Positions 24,081 to 33,339 of a stretch of 64,000 nucleotides of DNA are shown in pieces. The notes beneath the pieces are model-generated. The model was given only the letters and a program-made list of their open reading frames with translations, had not been told where the DNA came from and did no database searches. The translations under genes and the position numbers were made by a program. The first letter of the stretch is position 1, and the number at the start of each line of letters is the position of its first letter. This stretch comes from SpSt-539 sp964549445. GTDB lineage: Bacteria; Planctomycetota; Phycisphaerae; UBA1845; UTPLA1. The stretch spans positions 23,003 to 87,002 of the forward strand of contig CAZJVS010000019.1 in assembly GCA_964549445.1 (NCBI GenBank). Reading direction: 5' to 3'.

Positions 24081-26243
24081 ATGCCCGGGTCAGCGGGTTC
24101 GCCCCGAGCGATAGGACGATCCGCATCGTCGATCATTCTCGCGCTGCTCATATCAAGCGGCACAGTCCACGCTCAGCCCGCGGCCACGCAAGCTCAGCCC
24201 GCCGCCGACAACCGCCGCTGTCTCAACTGCCACGGCCAGGAGCGCCTCGGAACTCTGACCGAAAACGATCGGCGCGGGATGGTCGCCGCTCCGCCCGATG
24301 GCGAGTATCCGACGCGCGAGCACCCCGAACGCCTGTTCGTCGATCCCGCTTCGCGGGCTGCCGACGTCCACCGCGATGTGTCCTGCACCGCCTGTCATCC
24401 CGATGCGGCAACGCTTCCCCACTCCGCGAAGCTCAAGCCCGCCGATTGTTCTTCGTGCCATGCCGGTCCGGCGGCCGACCTCCTCCAGAGCGTCCACGCC
24501 GAGGCCGCCCTCAAACCCGGCATGAGAGCCCCGCACTGCGGCGACTGCCACGGCTCCCACGACATTCGCCGCAAGAACGACCCCCTCGCTCGGACCTACC
24601 CGCTCAATGTCATCAAGGTGTGCGGCGGCTGTCATGAGCAGCACACGGGAAGCAACTATGCCGCCGGTGACGGTGCCGCGCTGGTCGACGCCTACCTCGA
24701 CAGCGTTCATGGCCGCGCCATCGCGAAGGCCGGCCTCGTCGTCGCCGCCTCCTGCGCCGATTGTCACGGCGCCCACGATATCCGCGCATCGTCCAATCCT
24801 CAGTCGCGCGTCTCCCGTCACAACGTGCCGCATACGTGTGGCCGATGTCACGTCGGCATCGAGGAAATATTCGCGACGAGCGTCCATGCTGAAGCCGCGC
24901 GCAATGCGACCAGCAAGCTTCCCGCCCCCGTCTGCAGCGACTGTCACTCCGCGCACCACATCGCACGCACCGACACGCCCGCCTTCATGCGCGACATCAG
25001 CACCGAATGCGGCACCTGTCACGCCGAACTCTACCGCACCTACCGGGAGAGCTATCACGGCCAGGTTCAGCGACTGGGAAGCACGCGCGCCGCTCGCTGC
25101 AGCGACTGCCACGGCGCACACAACATCCGCCGGCCCGATGATCCGCACTCAACGCTCTCGGCCGACAACCGGCCCGAAACGTGCGCGCGATGTCACGTCG
25201 AACTCAAATCCGCACCAAAGTCCACCCGCGTTAACTTCGCGAGGTACAGCCCTCACGCCGACTACCACGACCGGCGGAACCACCCCATCCTCTACTACAT
25301 CTGGCTTTACTTCATGATCATCATGGGTATCACCTTCACCTTCTGGGGTCTTCACTCCATCGCGTGGTTCGCGCGCGGCACGATTCAGCGCCGTCGCCAC
25401 GGACCGCGGCACATCCCGCCGGCCAACGCCCCGGCGATCCAGCGCTTCACGACCTGGCATCGCTGGACCCACGCCCTCGTCATTATCAGTTTCCTCGGCC
25501 TGACGATTACCGGCCTGCCGCTCAAGTTCAGCGATCACCCCTGGTCGCGAGCCATTATGAAATCCATCGGCGGCCCCCATGTCGCCGGCATCGTTCACCG
25601 CTGCTGCGCCGTGCTCGTGCTTGTCTATCTCGCCATGCACGCCGTTCATCTGTTCCGCAACTGGCGCGGCGGCGACAAGTCCTTCCTCCGTCGTGTGTTC
25701 GGGCCCAACAGCATGCTGCCCATGCCGTCCGACTGGCGGCAATTCAAGCAGATGGTCCGCTGGTTCTTCGGCCGCGGACCCAAGCCGAGGTTCGATCGCT
25801 GGACCTACTGGGAAAAGTTTGACTACTGGGCCGACTTTTTCGGCACCGCGATCATCGGCCTTTCCGGACTCCTACTCTGGTTCCCCGAGTTCTTCGCGAC
25901 CTATCTCTCCGGCTACTGGTTCAACGTCGCGACCGTTATTCACGGTTACGAAGCCCTCCTCGCCGCCGGCTTTATTTTCTCCATCCATTTCTTCAACGCC
26001 CACCTGCGCTGGGAAAAGTTCCCCGTCGATGAAGTCATCTTCACCGGACAGCTGTCCGAGGAAGAATTCCGCGAAGAACGCGCCGAACAATTTGAGCGCC
26101 TGGTCAAAGACGGCCAACTCGAAGCCCTGCGAGTCCCGCCCGCTCCGCCGTGGCAGCACGTCATGGCACGAGTGATCGGATTGGTCGCGCTGGTAATCGG
26201 AACGTTGCTGATTGTGCTGATTGTGCTCGCAGGTTTTCAATGA
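24081..26243 (+). CDS. 11-haem cytochrome c fused to a cytochrome b membrane domain
   Basis: After a signal peptide (SIILALLISSGTVHA) the first 390 residues hold eleven CxxCH sites, from CLNCH to CARCH, many in CxDCHGAHDI contexts. Residues about 410-720 form a membrane domain with WHRWTHALVIISFLGLTITG, VAGIVHRCCAVLVLVYLAMHAVHL and SGYWFNVATVIHGYEALLAAGF, where paired histidines should bind haem b as in formate dehydrogenase or hydrogenase cytochrome b subunits. One polypeptide could therefore take electrons from quinol and pass them to periplasmic haems. AAAGGA precedes the ATG. The next gene starts 16 bases after its stop. Confidence 0.88.
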   Translation: MPGSAGSPRAIGRSASSIILALLISSGTVHAQPAATQAQPAADNRRCLNCHGQERLGTLTENDRRGMVAAPPDGEYPTREHPERLFVDPASRAADVHRDVSCTACHPDAATLPHSAKLKPADCSSCHAGPAADLLQSVHAEAALKPGMRAPHCGDCHGSHDIRRKNDPLARTYPLNVIKVCGGCHEQHTGSNYAAGDGAALVDAYLDSVHGRAIAKAGLVVAASCADCHGAHDIRASSNPQSRVSRHNVPHTCGRCHVGIEEIFATSVHAEAARNATSKLPAPVCSDCHSAHHIARTDTPAFMRDISTECGTCHAELYRTYRESYHGQVQRLGSTRAARCSDCHGAHNIRRPDDPHSTLSADNRPETCARCHVELKSAPKSTRVNFARYSPHADYHDRRNHPILYYIWLYFMIIMGITFTFWGLHSIAWFARGTIQRRRHGPRHIPPANAPAIQRFTTWHRWTHALVIISFLGLTITGLPLKFSDHPWSRAIMKSIGGPHVAGIVHRCCAVLVLVYLAMHAVHLFRNWRGGDKSFLRRVFGPNSMLPMPSDWRQFKQMVRWFFGRGPKPRFDRWTYWEKFDYWADFFGTAIIGLSGLLLWFPEFFATYLSGYWFNVATVIHGYEALLAAGFIFSIHFFNAHLRWEKFPVDEVIFTGQLSEEEFREERAEQFERLVKDGQLEALRVPPAPPWQHVMARVIGLVALVIGTLLIVLIVLAGFQ

Positions 26244-26259
26244 GAGACTCAGGGATTCG

Positions 26260-27927
26260 ATGATGTCCATCCCACCCTCCCCGACAACCCAATCGCCGCG
26301 AAAGCCGTGGTGGCTTCCCTTCACCTCGCTCGGCGTCGTCCTGCTCACCGCCGGCCTCTGGATGAAATTCCTGGCCACCGACGGCCGCTTCCAGATCATT
26401 GGCGCGCTGAGCATCACGGCCGGCGTCATCGCCCTCGTCGGCGTCGCCCTGAGCTCGTTCGGCTGGGGCCGCGCCATCATGGGCGTCTACGAGCGTCGCA
26501 GCCGCTGGTTCCCGTTCGTCTTCTCGAAGCGCGGCTGGGCGCAGGCCGCCCTCATCATGCTGGTCTTCGGTACGGTGGGCTTTGGCAGCTACACCATGCA
26601 CCCCGACTTCTGTCAAAGCTGCCACATCATGGTCCCCTACTACGACGCGTGGCATGAATCGACTCACGCGAACGTCCGCTGCACGGACTGCCACTTCGCG
26701 CCCGGTCTCATGGAAACGATCCGCGGTAAGTGGCAGGCAAGCTCCATGCTCATCCGTTACCTCACCAAGACATACGGCAGCATGCCCCACGCCCAAATCG
26801 AGGACATCAGCTGCCTTCGTTCCGGTTGCCACGACCAGCGGCTGCTTGAAGGCAAAGTCACCTGGAAGTACGAAAAACCCAACGGCGCTGTCGTAAACCT
26901 GAACTTCGACCACAAGCCCCACCTCACCGAGATGCGCCGCGGTCGCCAGCTCCGCTGCACCAGCTGCCACAGCCAGATCGTCCAGGGCCAGCACATCACC
27001 GTCACCCTCGACACCTGCTACACCTGCCACTTCAAGGGACTGCGCCACGGACGCGATCAGGAAGTCCTCGGTGGTTGCACGGCCTGCCACCCCGCACCGA
27101 AAGAGGAAATCCGCCTCACCACCGGCGTCTTCAATCACAAGGAGTACATTGGTCGTGGCGTCGGCTGCTACAACTGCCATAGCGATTCGATTCAGGGCGA
27201 GGGCGAGGTCCCGCGCCAGGTTTGCCTGAATTGCCATAACAAGCCGCACCAGCTCGACCGCTACGGCGACACCAACTTCATCCACGACAACCACATCTCA
27301 AAGCACAAGCTCGCCTGCTTCAGTTGCCATCTCCAGATTCAACACGGCTTGGCGCCGAAGCCGCCTTTCACCTCGGTGACGGCCTGCAACGTCTGCCACG
27401 AGCAGTCTCACGGCGGCCCGTCCGAGCTTTATCGTGGTGTCGGCGGACGCGGGATTCCCGAGATGCCCAGCCCCATGTACCGCGCCCAGGTCGACTGCAT
27501 CGCCTGCCACCAGTTCAAGGAGCATGGCGACGCAGTCGCCGAAGTCTCCGGCCAGACCTACGTCGCCGCCCAGAAGAGTTGCGACATGTGTCACGGCGAC
27601 ACACCCGATCCGGCCGGCGGAAAGTACGCCACCAAGCTCGCCGAGTGGAAGGAGTCGCTGCAGGCCTCGCTTGCATCAACCGGCGACGCCATACGCCAGG
27701 CCGACGCCAGCATGGCCTCGGCCCGGCTGTCGGAAACAGAGCGACTCTCACTCAATCGCAAACTTGCCGATGCGCGGCATAATGTAACGCTGGTCGAACT
27801 CGGTCACGGCGTTCACAACTTCAACTACGCGACCGCCCTGCTGAACATCGCTGCCGAATGGAGCCGGGAGGTCACCAAGGCGTGCAACGGGACGTCAGAC
27901 AAGAAAACATCTGGACCCGCGCCATGA
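26260..27927 (+). CDS. NapC/NirT-like membrane-anchored 12-haem cytochrome c
   Basis: The 555-residue product has N-terminal membrane segments (LGVVLLTAGLWMKFLA, IGALSITAGVIALVGVAL, AALIMLVFGTVGFGSYTM) followed at once by FCQSCHIMVPYYDAWHESTHANVRCTDCHFAP, the NapC/NrfH signature region. Eleven CxxCH motifs and one CLRSGCH (Cx4CH, third in order) are present. The last about 100 residues are haem-free and helical. NapC-type proteins oxidise quinol and feed periplasmic partners. The start chosen is the first of two adjacent ATG codons. Its stop overlaps the next ATG. Confidence 0.88.
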   Translation: MMSIPPSPTTQSPRKPWWLPFTSLGVVLLTAGLWMKFLATDGRFQIIGALSITAGVIALVGVALSSFGWGRAIMGVYERRSRWFPFVFSKRGWAQAALIMLVFGTVGFGSYTMHPDFCQSCHIMVPYYDAWHESTHANVRCTDCHFAPGLMETIRGKWQASSMLIRYLTKTYGSMPHAQIEDISCLRSGCHDQRLLEGKVTWKYEKPNGAVVNLNFDHKPHLTEMRRGRQLRCTSCHSQIVQGQHITVTLDTCYTCHFKGLRHGRDQEVLGGCTACHPAPKEEIRLTTGVFNHKEYIGRGVGCYNCHSDSIQGEGEVPRQVCLNCHNKPHQLDRYGDTNFIHDNHISKHKLACFSCHLQIQHGLAPKPPFTSVTACNVCHEQSHGGPSELYRGVGGRGIPEMPSPMYRAQVDCIACHQFKEHGDAVAEVSGQTYVAAQKSCDMCHGDTPDPAGGKYATKLAEWKESLQASLASTGDAIRQADASMASARLSETERLSLNRKLADARHNVTLVELGHGVHNFNYATALLNIAAEWSREVTKACNGTSDKKTSGPAP

Positions 27928-29360
27928 GGGCCGCACAGCGCCCCGCGCGCCGCCAAGTGCAGGTCATGGGCATGCTACTCGTCTTCGCCAGCGTGTCGGC
28001 TTGTCGTTCGAAGGACGACGTCCCCGCACCGACAGCCCCCGCAACTACACACCCGTCCGTCGCCACCACGACGGTCGCCCGAAAGCGCCCCGACCACGTC
28101 GCTCCCGGCACAAACTGTTCCACGGCCGGCTGCCACGACGATCTCGCTCAGCGAACGCACGTCCACGGTCCTGTTGCCGTCGGAAGTTGCGACGCGTGCC
28201 ACGCCGCCGAACAGCCCGGCCACAAGTTCCCCCTCAAGCGCGAAGGCGACGCCGCCTGCAAACTCTGCCACGTCGTCCTCTCCGGCAAGCCCTTCCAGCA
28301 CGCCGCCATCAAGCAGTCCGGCTGCACCGGCTGTCACGACCCACACGGCTCGAACCTCAAGTTTCTCCTTGCCGCCGACACCCCCGAGGCCTCCTGTCGC
28401 AAGTGCCACCCGGCTGCCGGGTCGGTCAAGTTCAAACACGGTCCCTTCGCGGCTGGCGCCTGCACGGTCTGCCATCTGCCCCATGAAGCCGACAACCCCA
28501 TGCTCACGATTCGCACGGGGCCCGCCCACTGCTTCCGCTGCCACAAGGATCTCGAAGAGCGAATCGAGAAGGCGCGAACGGTCCACCCGCCGGTCCGTGA
28601 CGCCTGCACCAACTGCCACTCGCCCCACGCCTCCGATTTCCCACGCATGTTGAAGGCCGAGCCGGCGGCCACCTGCGCTTCGTGTCACCAGGATGTCGAC
28701 ACCCAGGCCCGCACCGCCGTCAGCAAGCACGGCGCCGTTTTCACCGCCAAGGAATGTCTCAACTGCCACGACGTTCATGCCGCCGGCCAGCCGCTGCTGC
28801 TCAAGGCGCCAATGCCCGACATCTGCCTCACATGCCACGACCAGCCCCAACAGGCCTATGACGGCCGTACGATTCCCGAGATGAAGTCTCGGCTCACGAA
28901 ATCCGAATTCCTTCACGGCCCGATCCGCAGCGGCGCATGCAACGAATGCCATCAGGTCCACGGATCGAGCAACAGCCGACTGCTGAAGAAATATTTCGCC
29001 GACAGCTTCTACAAGGACTTTGACCTCGCCAACTACGCCCTATGCTTTTCGTGTCACGAAAAGGCGCTCGTCCTCGACCAAAAGACGACGCAACTGACCG
29101 GCTTCCGCAATGGCGATGAAAACCTGCACTTCATCCACGTCAATCGCCTCGAAAAGGGTCGATCGTGCAAGGCCTGCCATGAAATCCACGGCAGCGACGA
29201 GCCGAAGCACATGGCCAAGGACGTCCCGTTTGAGGGCGGGGGGTGGGCCCTGCCCATCAACTTCAAGAAATCTTCCACCGGCGGCGGCTGCGCTCCGGGC
29301 TGCCACCAGCCATACGAGTACGATCGGGACAACCCGGTCGCCTATCCGGCCCGAAAGTGA
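27924..29360 (+). CDS. 15-motif multiheme cytochrome c lipoprotein, paralog A
   Basis: This 478-residue protein has a lipoprotein signal ending LLVFASVSAC. It has thirteen CxxCH motifs, one CSTAGCH (Cx4CH) at the N-terminus and one CAPGCH (Cx3CH) at the C-terminus, giving fifteen potential haem sites. Many are in doubled form with CHxPHxS spacing (CTGCHDPHGS, CTNCHSPHAS, CNECHQVHGS). The C-terminal block TGGGCAPGCHQPYEYDR is almost the same as in two other proteins here. The start overlaps the upstream stop by 4 bases. Probable periplasmic or outer-membrane electron carrier. Confidence 0.88.
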   Translation: MRAAQRPARRQVQVMGMLLVFASVSACRSKDDVPAPTAPATTHPSVATTTVARKRPDHVAPGTNCSTAGCHDDLAQRTHVHGPVAVGSCDACHAAEQPGHKFPLKREGDAACKLCHVVLSGKPFQHAAIKQSGCTGCHDPHGSNLKFLLAADTPEASCRKCHPAAGSVKFKHGPFAAGACTVCHLPHEADNPMLTIRTGPAHCFRCHKDLEERIEKARTVHPPVRDACTNCHSPHASDFPRMLKAEPAATCASCHQDVDTQARTAVSKHGAVFTAKECLNCHDVHAAGQPLLLKAPMPDICLTCHDQPQQAYDGRTIPEMKSRLTKSEFLHGPIRSGACNECHQVHGSSNSRLLKKYFADSFYKDFDLANYALCFSCHEKALVLDQKTTQLTGFRNGDENLHFIHVNRLEKGRSCKACHEIHGSDEPKHMAKDVPFEGGGWALPINFKKSSTGGGCAPGCHQPYEYDRDNPVAYPARK

Positions 29361-29370
29361 GGTCTCGCGC

Positions 29371-30765
29371 ATGAACGCGTGCATTCGAAAGTCCCTGGCG
29401 GCGATGCTGCTCGCCGCGGCCTCCGTCGCATCGGCGCAATCGCCGAACGTCCGCCCGACCACGGCAACGCCCAATTGCACCGTCGGCGGCTGTCACGCCG
29501 AGGTGAAGAACTTCCCCGTGATTCACGGACCGCTTGCAGCCGATGCGTGCTCCGGCTGTCACACCGTCGCCGACCCCGCGAAGCACACATTCTCTCTCGC
29601 GCGAACCGGCAACGACATGTGTCTCTTTTGCCACGAGCAGCAGAAGGGTTCCATCGTCCACAAGCCACTGACGACCGGCACCTGCCTGGACTGTCATCAG
29701 CCCCACGGCGGAAAAACCCGCGCCTTTCTCAAAGCCGATTCGGTCGCGCAAAACTGCGCGACCTGCCACCCCAACGTCGCCTCCGGCCACTCGGTCATTC
29801 ACGGCCCCGTCGCCGCCGGCGGCTGCACCGCCTGCCACAATCCGCATGCCTCAAACGTGGCGAAGCTGCTCATTAAGGAATCAAACCAGCTCTGCCTGGA
29901 GTGTCACGTCAGCTCGGCCCAGCGGATGGAGACCTCGACGGTCAAACACGATCCCGCTGAAAAGAACTGCCTGCTCTGCCACGACGCCCACGGATCCGCC
30001 CAGAAGATGATCCTCAAAAAGCCCGCCCAGGAACTTTGTCTCTCCTGCCACGAAAAGGTTCGCTCGACCGTCGAACACGCCAAGACCAAGCATGGCGCCG
30101 TCGTCGAAGGTCGCCAGTGCCTCAATTGCCACGAAGCCCACGCCACGAACTTCCCACGGATCCTCCGCAACAACCCCATGGACCTCTGCATGGAATGCCA
30201 TAACAAGCCGCTCACAGGTCCCCAGGGCCCGATCGCCGACATGAGCATGGTGCTCGCGAGCGGCAAGAGTCTCCACGGCCCGATCGCCGAGAAAAATTGC
30301 AGCGCCTGCCACCAGATTCACGGCAGCGACACTTTTCGCCTGCTGACGAAGGAATATCCACCCGAGTTCTACGCCCCGTTCAAGGCGGAGAACTACGCCC
30401 TCTGTTTCTCCTGCCACGAAAAGTCGCTCGTGCTCGAACCCAAGACCACGGCCCTGACCGGCTTTCGAAATGGCGACGTAAACCTACACTACGTTCACGT
30501 GAACAAGGACACCAAGGGCCGCACCTGCCGCGCCTGCCACGAGACGCACGCGAGCGATCAGGCCAAGCACATCCGAGACTCGGTCCCCTTCGGAAAATGG
30601 AACATGCCGATCGGCTTCAAGAAGACCGACACCGGCGGCGGATGTGCCCCCGGCTGCCACGTTCCGTATGAGTACGACCGCGTTAAGCCCGCGACCTACA
30701 ACAAGGTCCCCGGCACGAAACCTCCCACGTGGCCGGCCGAACCGGCGAAGGGGGTGCACCAATGA
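29371..30765 (+). CDS. 15-motif multiheme cytochrome c, paralog B
   Basis: A 464-residue exported protein with a signal peptide cleaved near AAASVASAQS. It carries CTVGGCH (Cx4CH) first, thirteen CxxCH, and CAPGCH (Cx3CH) last, the same order as paralog A immediately upstream. Shared stretches include ENYALCFSCHEKSLVL and TALTGFRNGDVNLHYVHVN. This arrangement shows tandem duplication. It ends with a Pro-rich tail (KPPTWPAEPAKG). The next gene, a thioredoxin-fold TPR protein, overlaps the stop by 4 bases. Confidence 0.88.
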   Translation: MNACIRKSLAAMLLAAASVASAQSPNVRPTTATPNCTVGGCHAEVKNFPVIHGPLAADACSGCHTVADPAKHTFSLARTGNDMCLFCHEQQKGSIVHKPLTTGTCLDCHQPHGGKTRAFLKADSVAQNCATCHPNVASGHSVIHGPVAAGGCTACHNPHASNVAKLLIKESNQLCLECHVSSAQRMETSTVKHDPAEKNCLLCHDAHGSAQKMILKKPAQELCLSCHEKVRSTVEHAKTKHGAVVEGRQCLNCHEAHATNFPRILRNNPMDLCMECHNKPLTGPQGPIADMSMVLASGKSLHGPIAEKNCSACHQIHGSDTFRLLTKEYPPEFYAPFKAENYALCFSCHEKSLVLEPKTTALTGFRNGDVNLHYVHVNKDTKGRTCRACHETHASDQAKHIRDSVPFGKWNMPIGFKKTDTGGGCAPGCHVPYEYDRVKPATYNKVPGTKPPTWPAEPAKGVHQ

Positions 30766-31778
30766 CCGCGCGATCCGCCGTCGCCATTATCGCAGTCACA
30801 ATGATCGGGATGACATCCGCCGCGCAGGCCATGCCGCGCAACGTGAAGCTCGGCGAGCCACTGGCGCCAATAAAGCTCACGGACATCGATGGCAATCCCG
30901 TCGACACGAACACCTGGCGCGGTTCCCCCGGCGTCTGGTTGTTTGTTGCCGCCGACCAAACCAGTTCTGAAAAAGCCGCTCGCGATCTCCAGGCCGCGAT
31001 CGACGATCTCACCGGAGCCAACATTCGCGCCGTCGAGTTGACGAGCGATGCCGTGAAGATCGACTACTTCAAGGAGCTGCGCGCCCGCTTCAACATCCGC
31101 ATCCCCTTCGCCATCGACCCCGGCCGCGAAGTCTACGGCCGCATCGGCGTCATCGTCCTCCCCACGACCCTCGTCATCGACAAGGATGGAAAACTCGCCG
31201 CCGTGATCTCCGGTTACGACCTCGCCTACGGTCGTACGATTCGCGCCCGTCTCGCACGCCTCGCCGGCAGGATCACAGCGGACGAAGAAACCCGCCTGCT
31301 CTCGACTTCGCAGCCCGCGCGGGACGAGAAACGCGATCGCGCCGAACGGCTCTGCCGCAGCGCCGAAATTATGCAGCGCCGCGGCCTGCGCGGCGAAGCC
31401 ATCCAGGAATTGCAGAAGGCCATCGCCGCCGATCCTCAATTCAGCACGGCCTACCTCCAGCTCGCCCGCCTCAAAATGGCCGATGGCGACCTTGCCGATG
31501 CCGAGAAGCTGGTCGACACCGTTCGACGCCAGGACGCGGCCAATCGCCAGGCCCAGCTCGAACTCGGAACCATTCGCTTTCTGGAAGGCAAGCTCGACGA
31601 CGCCGAGAAGCTGCTCAACGAAGCACTCGTCCTGAATCCCGACCCCGCCCGAACCCGATACTGGCTGGGCCGGGTATGCCTCGCCCGAAACCAGCCCGAT
31701 AAGGCCGCTGCGCATTTTCGCGCAGCCGTCGAACAGGCGATTCCTGATCTGGCCGTCACGCCGCAACCGAAGAAATAA
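30762..31778 (+). CDS. thioredoxin-fold plus TPR protein lacking CxxC
   Basis: This 338-residue exported protein has a signal peptide (to AQA) and a TlpA/AhpC-like fold (GEPLAPIKLTDIDGNPVDTNTWRGSPGVWLFVAAD, later VLPTTLVIDKDGKLAAVISG). The redox CxxC is absent: ADQTSSEKAARD occupies its place. The C-terminal half is TPR-like (RGLRGEAIQELQKAIAADPQFSTAYLQLARL, GKLDDAEKLLNEALVLNPD). It is translationally coupled to paralog B. A role as a chaperone or assembly factor for that cytochrome is plausible; thiol chemistry is not. Confidence 0.78.
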   Translation: MTARSAVAIIAVTMIGMTSAAQAMPRNVKLGEPLAPIKLTDIDGNPVDTNTWRGSPGVWLFVAADQTSSEKAARDLQAAIDDLTGANIRAVELTSDAVKIDYFKELRARFNIRIPFAIDPGREVYGRIGVIVLPTTLVIDKDGKLAAVISGYDLAYGRTIRARLARLAGRITADEETRLLSTSQPARDEKRDRAERLCRSAEIMQRRGLRGEAIQELQKAIAADPQFSTAYLQLARLKMADGDLADAEKLVDTVRRQDAANRQAQLELGTIRFLEGKLDDAEKLLNEALVLNPDPARTRYWLGRVCLARNQPDKAAAHFRAAVEQAIPDLAVTPQPKK

Positions 31779-31886
31779 GCGGTGAACCGGTCAATAATCA
31801 GGAGTCTCCTCGCCTTCCGGGACGAATGCCGCCCAAACCGATCGCAACCGGCGCTTGCGCCTATGGCGTGATCTGGAATTGACTGC

Positions 31887-33158
31887 ATGTCGACGCTCCG
31901 AAAATTCTCGCTGCCTGCCGTCGCGACGATCGCCGCCGCGGGCATTTTCGCATTCGGCGCGGGCTGCCCTGCCGCGAGCGTGCTGCCGCTGCCCGGAATC
32001 GGCGGCGCCAGCGATTATGTCGGCGCCGATATCTGTCTCAATTGCCATCGAGAGGTACACGCCGCGTGGTCCACCTCGAAACACGCCCACGCGATGGACG
32101 CGCTTACGGCCGCTCACCAGGAATCCAACCCGAGTTGCGTCGGCTGCCACACGACCGCCTACGGTGTCGGCGGATTCGTCAGCATGAACGCCACGCCAAA
32201 GTTCGCCGGCGTGCAATGCGAGAGCTGCCACGGCCCCGGCATGACCCACGTCGCATCCAGAAACCCAGCCGATATCAACCGCACGCCGCTGACGAATGTC
32301 TGCGGCTCGTGCCACACCGGCCCCGATCAGCCGCAATTCGAGGAGTGGACTGCCTCAGGACATTCACGTTCGCTCGCCGACGCCCGCAATACGCCAGGCG
32401 CCGTCGATGCCTGCCTCGCCTGTCATTCGCTCGACTATGCCCTGGGTGTCGCCGAGAACGAACAGCGCACGGCCGGAGGACTGCCGCCGTTGCCGCTGCC
32501 GGTCATCCTCAGCTCCGGCGGAAACGAAACGCTCGCCCACGATTCCGTCGGCTGCTCGTCGTGCCATGCACCGCATTCTTCGGCCCAGCCGGCCATGCTC
32601 CGGGACGATCGCTTCAAGACCTGCACCCCATGTCACACCGATCCGAGCCCCGCCATCGGCTTCGTGCCCCACGCCCCCAATTGGAACATCCTCACCGGAA
32701 CGGGCGGCCAGTCGATCTCAAACCTCCCCGGCCAGTACACAACGCCACTCGTCGGAAGCCCGTCCGTCCACAGCACGGTAGAATCAATCGGCGGCTGCGG
32801 AAAATGCCACGGCCTGCGATCCGCCGCCGATCCGGCAACCGGAACGCCCAAGAGCACCGGTCATCGATTTGAGATCGCATTCGTCAATTGCACCCCCTGC
32901 CATACCCCGGATGGGGCAGAATCCTCTTTCGCCAGCGGAAAATCCGCCATCGAAGCGGAGATTGCGGTGCTCCGCCAGCGAATCGCATCCGCCCGCCAGA
33001 AGCCCAATCTTCTCGGGCCGGACATTCTCCGCATCAACGCGGCGGAGCTGAACCTCAACCTCATCGAACAGGACGGCAGTAGCGGCGCCCATAACATGCC
33101 GTACGCGCACCAGTTACTGAACGCCGCGGACATCCTCCTCGATTCCGTCATTCCCTGA
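31887..33158 (+). CDS. 9-haem cytochrome c lipoprotein, cytochrome c554-like
   Basis: A 423-residue protein with a lipoprotein signal (GIFAFGAGC). Nine CxxCH motifs are spread through the chain. The first, DYVGADICLNCHREVHAAWSTSKHAHAM, has the form common in cytochrome c554-type multiheme proteins. Later ones include CESCHGPG, CTPCHTDP and CGKCHGLR. A haem-free helical tail of about 80 residues follows the last site. It has its own upstream gap of about 100 bases with no clear ribosome site. Partner unknown; probably part of the same electron chain. Confidence 0.82.
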   Translation: MSTLRKFSLPAVATIAAAGIFAFGAGCPAASVLPLPGIGGASDYVGADICLNCHREVHAAWSTSKHAHAMDALTAAHQESNPSCVGCHTTAYGVGGFVSMNATPKFAGVQCESCHGPGMTHVASRNPADINRTPLTNVCGSCHTGPDQPQFEEWTASGHSRSLADARNTPGAVDACLACHSLDYALGVAENEQRTAGGLPPLPLPVILSSGGNETLAHDSVGCSSCHAPHSSAQPAMLRDDRFKTCTPCHTDPSPAIGFVPHAPNWNILTGTGGQSISNLPGQYTTPLVGSPSVHSTVESIGGCGKCHGLRSAADPATGTPKSTGHRFEIAFVNCTPCHTPDGAESSFASGKSAIEAEIAVLRQRIASARQKPNLLGPDILRINAAELNLNLIEQDGSSGAHNMPYAHQLLNAADILLDSVIP

Positions 33159-33244
33159 GGCAATCCGTACCAAATTTGTCCCTGAATCCACGACGGCAGC
33201 ACCACCCGCGAACCAATCGCTGATTTCTGCATTTGCACAATGGC

Positions 33245-33260
33245 TGGCATCCGGATTGCG
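33245..33260 (+). promoter_or_regulatory. sigma-54 promoter for the first OmcA/MtrC-like gene
   Basis: TGGCATCCGGATTGCG matches the consensus except T for C at the sixth base and G at the last. GG and GC are 12 apart. It lies 80 bases before the decahaem gene ATG. Confidence 0.6.
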
Positions 33261-33339
33261 AGGTACCCGCATACTCGTCGAGTGGGCGATTCCCCGCATC
33301 CCCACGGTCGGCGACACAAGTCAGCAGAAGGAGTCCCAA

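Noticed and set aside
23193..28961. Long minus-strand open frames opposite ccsA and the cytochrome genes.
   Set aside because: They are mirror frames of high-GC coding sequence, low-complexity in composition and without recognisable domains.
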